A stretch of 64,000 nt of DNA from Aphanomyces cochlioides. Taxonomy: Eukaryota; Oomycota; Saprolegniomycetes; Saprolegniales; Verrucalvaceae. The notes beneath the pieces were generated by a model. The model saw only the letters and a list, made by a program, of their open reading frames with translations, made no database searches and had not been told where the DNA came from. Each line of letters begins with the position of its first letter. Within the stretch, counting starts at the first letter, position 1. The position numbers were made by a program, and so were the translations under genes. This document shows positions 1 through 12,075 of this stretch, one piece after another. The stretch covers positions 682,001-746,000 of the forward strand of contig JAHQRK010000017.1 of the NCBI GenBank assembly GCA_019828595.1. Direction: 5' to 3'.

Positions 1-1915
1 ATATTTTGTATTGGCCGAGGTACTGTGTTGAGTGGTTGGGAATTATGTCATTGCAATTGTTGTAGTCGACCATCGCGTACTCAAAAAAGTCGGGCAAGAA
101 GATCAAGAACTTGTATGATCTCCGAGACGTTGATGTGGTAAGACTACTGCTGTTTGCTTACATTGAATTGCTGTGTTTGAGTGTAGATTGCCGATCAAAA
201 CTATATCGTCCACGACCTTAATTTTGTGTTCGAGCTCAAACATGGCGAAAAGCACATGTTTTTGAGCGCATCAACCGAGGCTGAGAGGCTAAGATGGGTC
301 CAAGCAATCAAGACAACACGTGGCAAACGTAGTCATCTCAAATCATTTACATTTGTATGATATGTGCATAGTTTTTGCCGCGACGACAACAGACGCAGAT
401 CTTGAAGGAAAACAAAGCGAAAATGATTCATCTGGATCATTTCTAAGCGTAATTGGTCTTCGAATTGCCACTCCATCGAATATGCGACAGCGGCGTAAGC
501 GTCAAGTGACTAAGGAGCGGAAAGACGAACGCAAACGAGCCGTCTTACCTCGTTTGAAAAAGCCATTTCATACAATTTGGCTTGACGAGGTGCTACCAAC
601 ATGGGGCGATACGTCAGTGCATAGCCCTCAATTCATCGAAGCTCTGTGCTTTGCAGGTGCCGTCATCATATTATTGTTTACGTCCTAATGAAAATTTCAA
701 GGCATCCCAAAGGAAGTCCGTGGACGAGCATGGTCTGCTATGCTTGGTAATCGACTCCAGATCAACGAGCAACTGTTTGAAATCTGCAAAATGAGGTAAA
801 GGAAGATGTTTTCATTGGCATTCACAACTGTTCGCATAGGGCCAAAGCAGTGTTGCTTGAGATGAGCCAAGCAAAGGAAAAACAAGAGAAGACACGTCTC
901 CAAGATATCGACGAGGCAGCTACTCATATTTCCGATACCAACGACACCAACCTTGCAGAGCAACTTATTGCTGACAATGAGCGCAACATCAAACTTGTCC
1001 AGAGAGACATGCCCCGTACGTTCGGGCATCATCCTCTCTTCCAAGATGGCGCTGCTGGAACACAAAAGACATATGAAGTTCTGGAAGCTTACACATGCTA
1101 CCGCCCCGACCTTGGTTATGTCCAAGGTACTTCGAACCAAAACGGTGTTGATGAGAGGTTTTTGTTAGGCATGAGTTACCTAGCTGCTATTTTATGCTTG
1201 CATTTGGACAGCTTTGGCGCATTTCGAGCCATGGTATCTCTGATGAGCACGCGATTGCTATTTGATATGTATCGCCTTGAGGAAGAGAGAGTAAGCGGCC
1301 GGACACAATGACAATTACTCTCCACAATAGACCTTTCGATATCTGAACGTCTATGATGCAGTGCTCAAGCATGAATTACCGCAATTGTACGAGCATTTCG
1401 AATCCATCGGCATGGATCCCAAGATGTATGTCGTGGATTGGTACTAGAATTTCTTCCCATTTGTTTAAAAGTTCATGGTCTTTAGGGCATTTACACTCTT
1501 TACTCGATGCGTCCCGCTTGAAATCGTCTTGCGAATATGGGACTGCTATATTTATATCGGCACGCCGTTCTTCTTCCAGGCCTGCATGGGTATCTACAAT
1601 GACGATAACGCGTTTTGACTTGTTGGATGTAGCCATCTTGATTATGTATGAAAACGCATTGTTATCGATGGATCTGGGGGACTGCATGAAGTTCCTCCAC
1701 AACATTCCAAAGGTAATTTGCTCCGTGCAATCTGCCCTGATGAATTTCTCGTCTAGACATGCTCCCCTCATGACTTTTTTGAAGCCCTGGATACAGTCAA
1801 TCTCTCCAGATGTGCCATCAACGACCTTCTGGCAGATGGCGATTCTAGACCCTGGTCCCCAGTTGGCAGAAAACGTCCCGTCGAAGTTGAATACCCAGAA
1901 GCATATGAATATTAA
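1..1915 (+). CDS. PH-TBC domain Rab GTPase-activating protein, 5' partial
   Basis: The gene runs off the left edge. Exons encode the C-terminal half of a PH domain (YFVLAE... then the closing helix with EAERLRWVQAIK) followed by a TBC domain. TBC motif A is seen as GIPKEVRGRAWSAML, motif B as VQRDMPRTFGHH (Arg finger present) and motif C as YVQG-MSYLAA (Gln finger present, split by an intron), so it should be catalytically competent as a GAP accelerating GTP hydrolysis on a Rab GTPase in membrane traffic; the PH domain would supply phosphoinositide binding. At least five introns of about 40-50 nt (for example near 139-186 and 329-371) are needed to keep the frame. The last exon ends in ...EYPEAYEY and stops at 1913-1915. 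The start codon is outside the window. Which Rab it acts on cannot be told. Confidence 0.85.
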
Positions 1916-2750
1916 AGCGATTTGATCCTACACGAGGTACAAGGTATCATGACTCTGTTCTCCAATTATTTCTCGTATTATAGAGCCCTGCAGGAGTTCG
2001 ATAAACTTCAGAAATTTTTAAAATGTCATCATTTCCCAACATATATCCTGTGTCATGGACTAACTAATTCATAATTTCCAGTTGTAATTTAGTCATTCAG
2101 AACTTGTGCGAGGACGATGAGCATCCCCTGACTGCCCCCCCTTACTGGGATAGAACTTTTTGCTCATATACTTGCTGTTCACTTTCTCCAGGTTAATCTC
2201 CTCACTGTCCACAACGCACTTGTCATCCAGAGAATTTCGCAATGTGAGGACATGAGTTCGTTCTACATGAACTCTACAATTCGTGTGTATTAGCCAGCAA
2301 GAGATACAGTATAGTGAATCTCACAAGTGAAGCTTATAAAACTTAGCTCAATGTGGAAATAGAGGTCGCCAAACTACAGGATTGGTAGAAAACAGTGTGA
2401 TGGTCTCTCGCTATCTTAGCTCAACCATGTCCCTTCCGATTCAATCCCCAAAGCACCATATATTATCCTAGGCTGAATGTTGTAGTAGGTTTGATCAAGT
2501 TACTTCTCTTCCTCACACTCTATGTTGTCTTTTGTTGGCTCCGAGAATAATGCTCATCCCCATATAACCCCTGCACCCCTGAATCATCATTCTTTTTAAA
2601 ATTCGTCCAGAGAAAATATCTTATCTGGACAAAAAAGGTCAAGATTGAGAGTTGCCCTCGCGTATTAAATCTTTCAAATCAATCTTTTCATCGCGACACT
2701 GTATCCCATTCCGAGAGGAGCGGAAAGTCCTTACAACAACACTTGCTTCG
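1916..2750. other. intergenic region, no gene seen
   Basis: About 835 bp between the RabGAP stop and the pseudokinase start. I see no coding signal in any frame. It holds the C-rich motif at 2564-2580 described separately and presumably the 3' UTR of the RabGAP and the promoter of the following gene. Confidence 0.6.
2564..2580 (+). promoter_or_regulatory. C-rich upstream motif, copy 1
   Basis: The 17-mer ataacccctgcacccct lies 170 bp upstream of the ATG at 2751 and recurs identically at 10573-10589, 219 bp upstream of another kinase ATG. Similar G-rich complements occur at 46725-46775 upstream of RPT3. It resembles a telobox/telomere-like promoter element. The regulatory role is inferred from repetition and position only. 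Confidence 0.4.
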
Positions 2751-5700
2751 ATGGAGGATTACGTTCTAGAGCACGTCCTGACCAAGGACACATATGGCAT
2801 TGTCTGCAAGGTGGTGCACAAGAAGACCTCCAACGCGTTTGCGATGAACATCTACGACAGTGCGATAATGCCGGTTGAACGTCAACACGCTCTCCACCGA
2901 GAACTTGAGATTTTACTTCCGATGCACCATCCAAACATCGACAACATACATGATTTTTATACCGAAGATGATCTGCTTTACGTCGTCCATGATTTAACAA
3001 ACGGCCAAGACCTCTACGAACGGATCATGGAGAAGGTGAGCTTAACCGTGATGTACATTTCTTAATATACGAGATAGGGGCACTTTTCGGAGGAGGATGC
3101 AGCGCCAATTATTCAAGTTATACTGGAAACTGTGAGAGATTGCCATGCTTTGGGAATTATACATCGAAATCTGAAGGTAGGTTTCCAATTTGGCCATCAT
3201 CATTAATCATGTATCATAGCCTGAGAGTATCGTCATTACTGATAGCTCAGAGATAAAATTATCCAACTTTCGACTGGCAACCTACTTATCTGGTGATCTT
3301 ACATCCATTTGTGGCTCTCCAGAGTATGAATTCATTTTTGATATGTAGCCTGATATCAATAATAGCTACATTGCGCCAGAAATCTTGGCAAACTCCAGTC
3401 GAAAGACAAAAATTCCCTACGGAAAAGAAGTTGACGTTTGGTCTTTGGGAGTTGTAACGTATGTTCTGCTAAGTGGGATGCTACCTTTCTGGGGCAAAGA
3501 TAACGAAGAGCTATTCCAAGCGATACAAACAGGGCGATTCAGTTTGTCGTCAAAACCATGGAGTGCAGTTTCTGCAACCGCCAAAGACTTTGTGTCAAGC
3601 ATGCTGGTTGTTGACCCCAAAAAAAGGTAAAGTCGATTTAAAAATTTACAGTCATATTAATTCAATCGATAGAGCCAATATTGAAGACATGTTACGCCAT
3701 CCATGGCTTGAGGCTTCATTGGTAATTTAGACCTTTGAAACTGTATCAAGCATTGCTCTAGTGTGCCAACGCAAAAAATGAAGGAGGGGGCCTGAAAATC
3801 CCAAGAAACACTCGAGCTCTGCGGAAAATGAGAGCTGCAGCACTCACAGTAATTTTTTGGTATTGAACTATTTCAACTCTTGTAGGTCCATGCAACTCTA
3901 CAACTGAAGAGAGTGTTTTGTTCGCCATTGAAAGAGAAATTGGGTCAGAATAAATCAGACCTTGTTGTCAAAGTGAATGAGGAACAAACGTCAAATATTG
4001 ACAAGTTTCTTCAGAAGTATGAAATCCACGAAGTCCTACAAGACACCAAATTTGGAGTAATGAGACGAGTGACAGACTTATCAACCCAAGAAGATTATGC
4101 AATGACGTCTTACTCCAAGGAATTGATGAATTTTGAAGATGAAATCGAACTTAATACCATGGTGGACATTCTGCGACGTGTAAAGCATCCAAATATCCTT
4201 CAATTGCACGACTTCTTTGTGAACCACGACGAATATTCCCTTGTCATGGAGCTGAGTAGAGATGGCGATTTGTTTGAAAGTGTTATGGCAAAGGTACTCT
4301 AATATTTCTCCGATAGTCAAATCTCATGATCAACTCTCCAGAGATTCTACATGGAAGACGAGGCCAGAATTGTCATGAAAAAATTGCTCCTGGCAGTTTC
4401 TCATTGCCATGAATTGCAAATCATTCATCGAAACATTAAGGTATCGTTGCTTCGCTGAACATTTTAATATTTTGGTACTCTAGCTTGAGAGTGTAATGAT
4501 GAATAATTCGCTGGATCAAATCAAGTTGGCGAACTTTGGCAAAACGACTCAAGTCGGGCCTGACGTTACTGAGGTCTGCGGTTCGCACGAGTACACAAAC
4601 ATGTCGAGCTCAGAGAATCTCACGTTCGATAGTTACATTGCCCCAGAAATTATTGCAAATCTCGACAAGTCAAGTCCGTACGGTGTTGCAGCGGATATCT
4701 GGAGTTTGGGAGTCCTAGCATTTGTTATGCTCTGTGGCTACTTGCCATTTCATGGTAACGACAGAAAAAATCTGTTCGCTAGCATTCAAAGTGGGCAATT
4801 CGAATTTGCTTCCCCCTATTGGGATGATGTGTCAAACTCTGCCAAGGAGTTTATCTCGAGTATGGTTGTTACAGACCCAAACAAAAGGTCCGATATTCAT
4901 TCTTCAGGTTGATAATATCATGTGATAGACCAAGTGCAGTTGAACTGCTTCAGCATGCGTGGATTTTAAATCTGAACGTAAGTTTCTCGAGTCAATTCAT
5001 TATAACCATGATTCAGCCCGACGACCGATACAAGCTCAATGGAGATGCGCACAAAAATCGGTTACTCATAAGGCGGAAGTTTAAGGCGGCTGTTCTTTCG
5101 GTCAAATCTGCTCTGTCGTTCAAACGATCGATCAGCTTCGCGTCGAAATACTCATTGTCAACTCCAACCGATCAACACTGCTTTTGCAAATCCACAGGGC
5201 GATGCTACAGTGTCTATTCGTTCGAAAAGAGCAATGCCAGCACAATCGAACTGTACAATCTTAAAAGAAAGGCAGCTCTTTTGCGTTCGCTCAAGCACTC
5301 CTTCATTTTGCATCTCGAAGATTTCATTAATGAGGAAAATTGTGCTTACTTTGTCATGGAGCATACTACAGGTGGTGATTTGTTTGACCGAATTGCCCAA
5401 AAGGTACGGGAATTGAGCAGCTTAGAATTAATCATAGATTAGGCATGTTATGGTGAATTTGAAGCGAGGAGAATAGTGAAGGCAATATTGGAAGCTGTGG
5501 ACTATTGCCATAAGATGAATATTGTCCACGCCAACTTGAAGGTAAGAGTAATATCTGGCCTCTTTGGCTGAAGAATACCCAATGTAGCCTGAAAGTGTAT
5601 GGTTTGAATCACCATTGGACAGTGCATCGATTAAGCTCACGAACTTTGGCGAAGTATCTCATAACTCGACGAAATCGATTGAGTATGTATGTCGTAGTTC

Positions 5701-6294
5701 ATATGCACTAAAATCCGAGTAGTTATATCGCTCCAGAGACTTTATTTAGACCCCGACGCGAAGATGACGAAGATGACAATGAAAAGCCCATGGACGTCTG
5801 GAGCATTGGAGTTCTGACTTACGTATTATTATGCGGATATCTGCCTTTTAATGGCCACAGCAACTTTGACTTGTTCAAAAACATTAAAAGGGGCAAGTTT
5901 GATTTTAAGTCGAAGGAATGGGATGCCATTTCAAATGAAGCTAAACATTTTATATCGAAGGCATTGGTTGTAAATCCTGAAGCAAGGTAATCCAGTCGCA
6001 TTATTTGCAATTCCTCAAGATTCCTTTCAGGGCCTCTGTTGAAAACCTGCTGCAAGATCCATGGATGACAATGAATAATGTAACTGCTGGTGACTTCGCT
6101 CAAGTAACTTCTTGTAGGTACCTTGTTCGCCTCTACTTGCAACCATCGAAAAAATACAAGCCTTAAATGCAAAACGAAAGTGTCTTGGAGGGTCCAACTT
6201 GTAAGTGCATACCAAGACACGCACTAAATAACCTTTCTACAGGACTTCCGACAGCACCTTGGAAGCATCAAGGAATCAAGTTTCTAGCGCGTGA
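2751..6294 (+). CDS. Tandem triple CaMK-like pseudokinase
   Basis: One spliced gene of roughly 940 codons with about 17 introns encodes three successive CaMK-type kinase folds (about 2751-3730, 3950-4980 and 5190-6090). Each keeps scaffold motifs (IAPE in the activation segment, DVWSLGV/DIWSLGV/DVWSIGV helix F, the CaMK C-lobe ending LLQHAW) but has lost catalysis: the VAIK lysine is replaced ([14 protein letters not shown]), HRD is HRN, HRN and HAN, and DFG is NFR, NFG and NFG. The Gly-rich loops are also degenerate. The domains are joined in frame through linkers resembling the CaMK autoinhibitory helix (for example [13 protein letters not shown]), so this is one polypeptide and not three genes. 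The first ATG of the open frame is at 2751; the stop is at 6292-6294. It sits head of a cluster of three apparently active relatives, suggesting local duplication and loss of activity. A scaffolding or allosteric role is inferred. Confidence 0.82.
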
Positions 6295-6402
6295 TATTTC
6301 GACAACAAAACATCACAGCCGCGTTGTATTCCCCTAACGACCGACAGCAGTGTGCGTTCAATGGACGACAATAGTATACACTCCATAATTGACATTAAAG
6401 AT

Positions 6403-8049
6403 TCACAGCCACTCGTCTTCATTGTTGTCATTACTCGCTTCAGATGTCCATGCCTCTCGTGGATCAATTCCCTGGCGGGTAAAATGGTACGATTCGAAAA
6501 GACTCGACGAGACAGAATGCACTGGTGATGGGGCGATGTCGTTTTCGTGTCCAACAGCTGCAACAGTTGAGTTTGGTGAGCTAACTTCTTCGTCACTGTC
6601 ACTGACTTCGTTCGTCAGTTCATCAGTCGCTCCGGACAATTGGAGACTCGTGCGGTCACTGCCGTTATTTTTCTTGTGCATAGACTGAATCATTTGGACC
6701 TACACATTTTCATGCTTACTCTTTGGATTCATTTTCTTCTTACAGTGTTGATAGCACGCAGGAAAGTCCCTCGGGCATTGAATTTCTTCAAGTTTTCAAG
6801 TGCTTCCGTCAGGGTCATATTGTGTTTTTCCTGTACAAAATCATTTATGTTCATGAGGAGTATATGTTTGTGACGCACATTTGGAGGCTCTCGAATCCAC
6901 TCGTGCTGGAGCAATTCAGCAGCAGTGGCTCTGGGTAAAGCTAAGCGAAATCAAATAGATATAGTTACCTTTCAGCTGGATTGACCACCAACATGCGCGA
7001 GATAAAGTCCTTGGCTTCATTTGATACATGCTTCCAATAGTAAGGATCAAATTCATATTGTCCAGCTTTGATTTTGCTGTAGAGCCCAGCGATGTTATCA
7101 TCGTAGAACGGAGGACATCCCGAGAGCAACATGAACACTATGACACCAATGCTCCAAATATCACATTCTTTGCCGTATGGAGCACCAATATCCAAGATTT
7201 CAGGAGCCAAATACCTGCATTGGCAAGTTACCATGGATGTTTGCTCCCGCTACTTACATTGGACTTCCACAACGTGTAACCATGCTGTTTCCATTGTGAT
7301 GCTCCACAGCAAGCCCAAAGTCTGCCAATTTCACGGAAGCATCATCATAAATACTAGTGAGCAAAATGTTTTCAGGCTGCTCACATGGTTAATATGATTG
7401 AAATACTGTAAAGATATCAATACCTTTAAATCCCTGTGGGCAATGCCCATATCATGGCAGTACTTAATCGTCTCAAGGAGAGTTTTCACGACGTTTTTTG
7501 CGTCTTGTTGGGTGTAGTAAGACTGTATATGGCGCATTCAGCAACACATTGAACAAGATATGACCTACCTTTTCCACCAAACGCTTGAAGAGTTCGCCGC
7601 CTTCAAGGTACTCCGTCACGATGTAATAAAAGTGCTCCTCATCGAAAAAGTCAAAGAGACGAAGGATGTTGGGATGTTTCAACTAAGTGCAACAAGTGAG
7701 CATTCGTTCATCAATGAACGAGAGATCATACTTTGCTCAAAGTGTTGACTTCTGAAGCCATACGCACGAGATCGTCGCCTTCCATCTTGTTCTTCTGAAT
7801 ACACTTGACAGCGTAGACGACGCCTGTGTCATTGAGTGTTGCTTTGTGTACGACAGAGAAACCACCTTTTCCAATGACGTCGCCGATGGTATAGACAAGA
7901 TGGAAATCTTTCGACGCGCCTGTGACAGTCACGTCGAACGTCAACGGGTCTACATCAATCACCAGATTCACGATGCGATTGCTGCTTTCGATCTCATCCA
8001 TTTGGAACTCCTCCGACTCCATAATCAACTTGCTTCCACAACATCCCAT
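6403..8049 (-). CDS. CaMK-type Ser/Thr protein kinase with MGC lipidation signal
   Basis: Starts MGCCGSK at 8049, chosen over upstream in-frame codons because Gly2-Cys3-Cys4 is a classical myristoylation/palmitoylation signal shared in form with both neighbouring plus-strand kinases. The kinase domain follows a roughly 55-residue N-terminal region: Gly-rich loop GKGGFSVV, YAVK lysine, EYLEGGELF hinge region, AHRDLK catalytic loop, LADFG magnesium motif, YLAPE, DIWSIGV. All catalytic residues are intact. The C-terminal segment ENLKKFNARGTFLRAINTV resembles the autoinhibitory/calmodulin-binding helix of CaMKs and is followed by an acidic, Ser-rich tail ending in EDEWL. Several 40-50 nt introns interrupt it. 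It phosphorylates Ser/Thr substrates, probably at membranes and probably under Ca2+/calmodulin control; both latter points are inferred from motifs. Confidence 0.87.
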
Positions 8050-9169
8050 CTTGCTCGTCGCTTTCTGCAGTACACTTGTCCAGGTGGCTTGCACGAGACG
8101 GTCGTGTTGTTGGTCGATTGTATTTTCCACAGCGCAATTTTAAATACACCATTGGACAAAACAATATCCAATTGACCAATGAAAATAATTTACAAAATAA
8201 TTTAAGCCAATAAAATAGCTTGTTTCGCAGGAGGGGTGACACACTCGATACAAACGGCAAAAATGATTGGCTTAAATGTTTATTAAAAGCCAATTATAAA
8301 GTTTTAAATACATTATTTTATCCAATGAAATCATGCTTTTAAACGGGAGGAGAGTGGAGACGGTATACACAGTATTTAATTTGGAAGCTTAAGTTTGAGG
8401 ACGTTAGTCGATGCAAAAATTTTGTCGCATGCTTTCAAGGTGGGTAAAATTCAAGTCAGCAAGAGCTTGGTCAAATCCACTCACTGTGTCGCAGCCATCC
8501 TACAGTATATCCAAACAGATTACCACCAGTACAGGGCAAACAACCCCTTCGTTTGGTTTGGGAATAGAATTTCGAGACGAAAATAATACAGGTATTAATA
8601 GCCTCATAGGCTGATTAATGGCACCTCAATCGATTATACATCAAGACTGCAATACTCTGCTTGTGTGGAAGGGTAATGTCACCTCGTCACGCAACTAATA
8701 GCTTCAGTATTCACATGTCACCCTTCGATCCACGCCAGCTTATTCCTCGACTCGTACGACAACGCTTACACATACCGTACTATCATCTTTCCTTTAAAAA
8801 TTAATATTGTAGGGACGACGAGTAAGATTGTCAACATTTGAACAGCTTCTCTGTCATAGATACAACAGTACATCGATTTATTTACCCTATTTCTCCTCTT
8901 GAGCTTGTCTTTGCTCATAAATATTCGTGCAAGCCCGATGTCTTCACTTGGATTGACCTTTGAAATAGTCTTTAATATATTATAACCTTTATAATTAAGT
9001 TCAATAACATTTGGGAGTTATTTTGGTATGGGCTTATTCCATGGTATTGTAGTGGGTATAGGACCAGAAGATGATGAAAATTTGGTCGTGCGATGGACTC
9101 TCTACCAAGAATGCATGTGGCGAAAACGAAGGATGTCATTGCCATTTTCAATCCCCCGACGAAGTTTGA
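8050..9169. other. divergent promoter region between two kinase genes
   Basis: About 1.1 kb separates the divergent starts at 8049 (minus) and 9170 (plus). No convincing coding signal. The part nearest the minus-strand gene is rich in CCAAT boxes (separate entry). The remainder is AT-rich without recognisable features. Confidence 0.6.
8145..8335. promoter_or_regulatory. cluster of CCAAT boxes
   Basis: Within about 190 bp I count at least seven CCAAT/ATTGG pentamers (for example ccattggac, ccaattgaccaatg, gccaataaa, gattggctt, gccaatta, tccaatga), starting about 100 bp upstream of the minus-strand kinase ATG. Part of the stretch looks like an imperfect duplication (two blocks each ending in a GGAGG-rich segment). 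CCAAT boxes are bound by NF-Y in eukaryotes; binding here is inferred. Confidence 0.45.
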
Positions 9170-10417
9170 ATGGGCTGTGGCAAGTCGAAAGGATTGTGCC
9201 CGTCGTTTGGCCGAGGCAAAGAACAAGACGATGAAGGCCATGCCGAACAACAACAGCAACAAGATGGCGTCCTTCAAGATAGTGACGGCTTGACTACGCC
9301 ACCTGAATCGCCTCAAGCTGACTTGGATTCACCCATTCAAACGCGGCTCAGTGTGATCTCGAACCACCGATTTGAAGACACTTACGCCATGTCGAACGAG
9401 GACATTTTGGGCAAGGGTGCCTCTGCTACGGTGTACGTTGCTACTCACCGTCGAACACGGAAGCGCGTCGCGGTGAAATGCTTCACAAAGGCAAATATGC
9501 GTGAATCCGAAGTCCAAGAACTGTTTGAAGAAGTGGGCATTTTGAAACAAATGAAGCACCAGCACGTCTTGGAACTCTTTGATTTCTTCCACGAACCCAC
9601 CCATTATTATATTGTCACGGATCTCTTGGAAGGCGGTGAACTCTTTGAGCGCATTGTCGAGAAGGAATTCTACAGTGAAAAGGAAGCTCGTGATTTGATC
9701 AAGATTCTTCTTGAAGCCATTCAGTACATGCACAACCTCAACATTGTCCACCGTGATCTCAAGCCTGAAAACATTTTATTGCGCAGCATGTCCGACGACA
9801 CGTCCATCAAGATTTGCGATTTCGGCTTCGCCAAGTATGATGTTGATCGCAAGCTCAAGGAGAAATGCGGCTCCCCTTCGTACGCTTTTCCCTTCCGCAA
9901 CTAGCATGACCGTTTGTTGTAGATATGTCGCCCCTGAAATTCTCACGGATGAGTACTACGGCCGCGAAGTGGATATCTGGAGTGCCGGTGTTATCACGTA
10001 CATTTTGTTGTGCGGCTATCCTCCATTCCAAGGAGCGACCGATGCGGAGTTGCTCAAGCATGTCCAATCGGGCAAGTTTGAATTCGATGCGCCTTATTGG
10101 GACGACGTGAGCGATCTGGCCAAGTCCTTCGTTGCCAGTATGTTGGTGTTGGATCCTCTTCAACGACCATCAGCCGATGAATTGCTTCAACACCAATGGA
10201 TCACCGGAAATGTATCATCTGCCCCTCTCAAGACTGTCGTGCAAGAACTCAAGCGTTTCAATGCCCGCCGAAAATTCAAAGCTGCTGTCAAGACGGTATG
10301 ATTTCCTCGATCTACTTTGCGCTCATTATTTTCTAGGTCCAAGCCACTGTTTCCCTGCTTGGGCGAACGCGAACTCGTGGTGCTTCCCTTTCCGCGGAAG
10401 CCCAAAACAAGGTGTAA
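9170..10417 (+). CDS. CaMK-type Ser/Thr protein kinase with MGC lipidation signal
   Basis: The ATG at 9170 gives MGCGKSKG, a predicted N-myristoylation and palmitoylation signal. Three exons (introns 9880-9922 and 10296-10336) encode 387 residues. The kinase domain from about residue 70 has GKGASATV, VAVKCF, HRDLKPENILL, CDFGFAK, YVAPE and DIWSAGV, so it is catalytically complete. After the domain, the segment [16 protein letters not shown] continues through the last intron into VQATVSLLGR, matching the autoinhibitory/calmodulin-binding helix seen in CaMKI/CaMKII-type kinases. The C-terminus is only about 35 residues beyond that. It is tandem with the kinase at 10808 and divergent from that at 8049; all three share architecture and probably arose by local duplication. 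Confidence 0.9.
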
Positions 10418-10807
10418 GGCGCCATTAGACAGTTTTGCTTTGTATAAATTGGAGATTCTTTTCATAATATCGACAGCCCATTTCCTCATGCTTTGTCATC
10501 ACTCGCTGATCCCGGTCAACTGAGGAATCTTTGGCCTTCCTGCTGGATTTGCCAAGGGGAGAGTTCACATGCATAACCCCTGCACCCCTCTGAAACCCAA
10601 CCCCAAACCCCTTCAACCCTTAATAATTCAACCCATGAACCCCTAAACCCCCTTTCTTTTCATCCGGATATGGTATCGAATCTGTTCACGTCCTTGCAAC
10701 ACTTTGTGCAGTCGTTCGTCCTTTACGTGGGTCCAGCATCTTGGTCGACCGACTGGAGATTCATCTGTCCGACGGCCCGACTTCCTCTCTAGGCCTTCGA
10801 CTACACA
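10418..10807. other. intergenic region with C-rich telomere-like tract
   Basis: 390 bp between two kinase genes. Positions 10573-10655 are strongly C-rich with repeated accccty and ccctaaaccc-like words, including the 17-mer also found at 2564. A tccggata word follows at about 10664. No coding signal. Confidence 0.5.
10573..10655 (+). promoter_or_regulatory. C-rich upstream motif, copy 2
   Basis: Contains ataacccctgcacccct, identical to the word at 2564-2580, then further C4-A2/T runs, including cccctaaaccc, which is telobox-like. It lies 150-235 bp upstream of the ATG at 10808. Function inferred from recurrence. Confidence 0.4.
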
Positions 10808-12064
10808 ATGGGTTGCAACTGGTCAATGTGCTCCAAGCCATCAGCTCCATCGGAGGAAAAAGACAGTAGATCGAGCTCGACCGACATCAGTCAAGTCCCA
10901 GTCGTTCAACCAGTTGCAATTGACCGACCATTGCATTTTCGAGACAAGTATATCCTTGGTGGAGCACTAGGTGAAGGCAGTTATGCGAGTGTGAAGAAGG
11001 CTCGCAACAAAGAAACTGGCAAGTTGTATGCAGTCAAAGTTTTCAAGAAGGCCAATTTGTCGCCTGATGACGAAAAGGATATCCATAGCGAAGTGGAAAT
11101 CCTATCCAGGTTGAAACATCCCAACGTGCTCAACTTGATTGACTTCTTCTCCGAATCAAAACATTACTATATCGTCACAGACTTGTGTGAGGGAGGCGAG
11201 CTGTTTGACCGGATTGCGCATTTGGTACATACAATCATTGAATCATAAGTATAATATCGTTACGTAGACCTATTACACTGAAAAGGAAGCGCGCGACTTG
11301 GTAAAAACATTGCTCACTGCAATCAAGTACTGCCACGATCTTGGCATTGTCCATCGCGATTTAAAAGTACAGCACGCAGTTTCCATCGTGTATTTACTTA
11401 CTGTATGCAATGTAGCCTGAAAACATCCTCATGACTGACAAAGAAAACAATTCCTCCATCAAGATTGCTGACTTTGGATTTGCCAAGGAAGTCACGAATG
11501 GATTGACGACGACTTGCGGCTCACCCGAGTAAACAGCCTCTGAATTAATTTCACTGATGATTGTCGCTAGATATATCGCTCCTGAAATCATTGCCCGGTC
11601 GAGTTCGGAGGAAAAATATGGCACACATGTCGATATCTGGAGCATTGGCGTCATTACTTATGTCCTCCTGGCCGGCTACACACCATTCCACGACGACAAT
11701 CAAACGGTGCTCTTTGACAACATTGCCAATGGACGCTACTACTTTTATTCTCCCGATTGGGATGAAGTTTCCCAAGAAGCAAAGGATTTCGTGTCATGGG
11801 CGCTTACTATTGATCCAAAGCAACGTCCATCGGCTGACGATTTACTAAAGGACACATGGATCACACAAGAAAACGTAAGTCATGCCATCTCGCGCACCCT
11901 CATATTTATCTCGTTTTTAGGTTTCTGTATACCAATTGTCGGGTGTGATGGAAAAGTTGCCGATGCTCAACAAGCGAAAATTCAAAGCAGCAGTCCAAGC
12001 CACGATTCTAATCAACAAGCTACGAAACAAGAGCCTGGGAGAAGACGACAGTATATCGGTGTAG
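10808..12064 (+). CDS. CaMK-type Ser/Thr protein kinase with MGC lipidation signal
   Basis: Starts MGCNWSMCSK, again predicting dual acylation. Five exons with four introns of about 42-49 nt (near 11225, 11366, 11529 and 11875) encode about 358 residues. Catalytic features are complete: GEGSYASV loop, YAVKVF lysine, HRDLK loop split by an intron before PENIL, ADFGFAK, YIAPE and DIWSIGV. A basic helix after the kinase domain (NKRKFKAAVQATILINKL) is the likely autoinhibitory/calmodulin-binding region. The stop at 12062-12064 is only 11 bp from the stop of the convergent VWA8 gene, so the 3' UTRs must overlap. Confidence 0.9.
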
Positions 12065-12075
12065 TCAAATCCTGC

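Noticed and set aside
3730..5190. Three separate kinase genes instead of one triple pseudokinase gene
   Set aside because: The inter-domain exons are open in frame, bounded by normal introns, and lack a stop or a plausible new start with promoter space.
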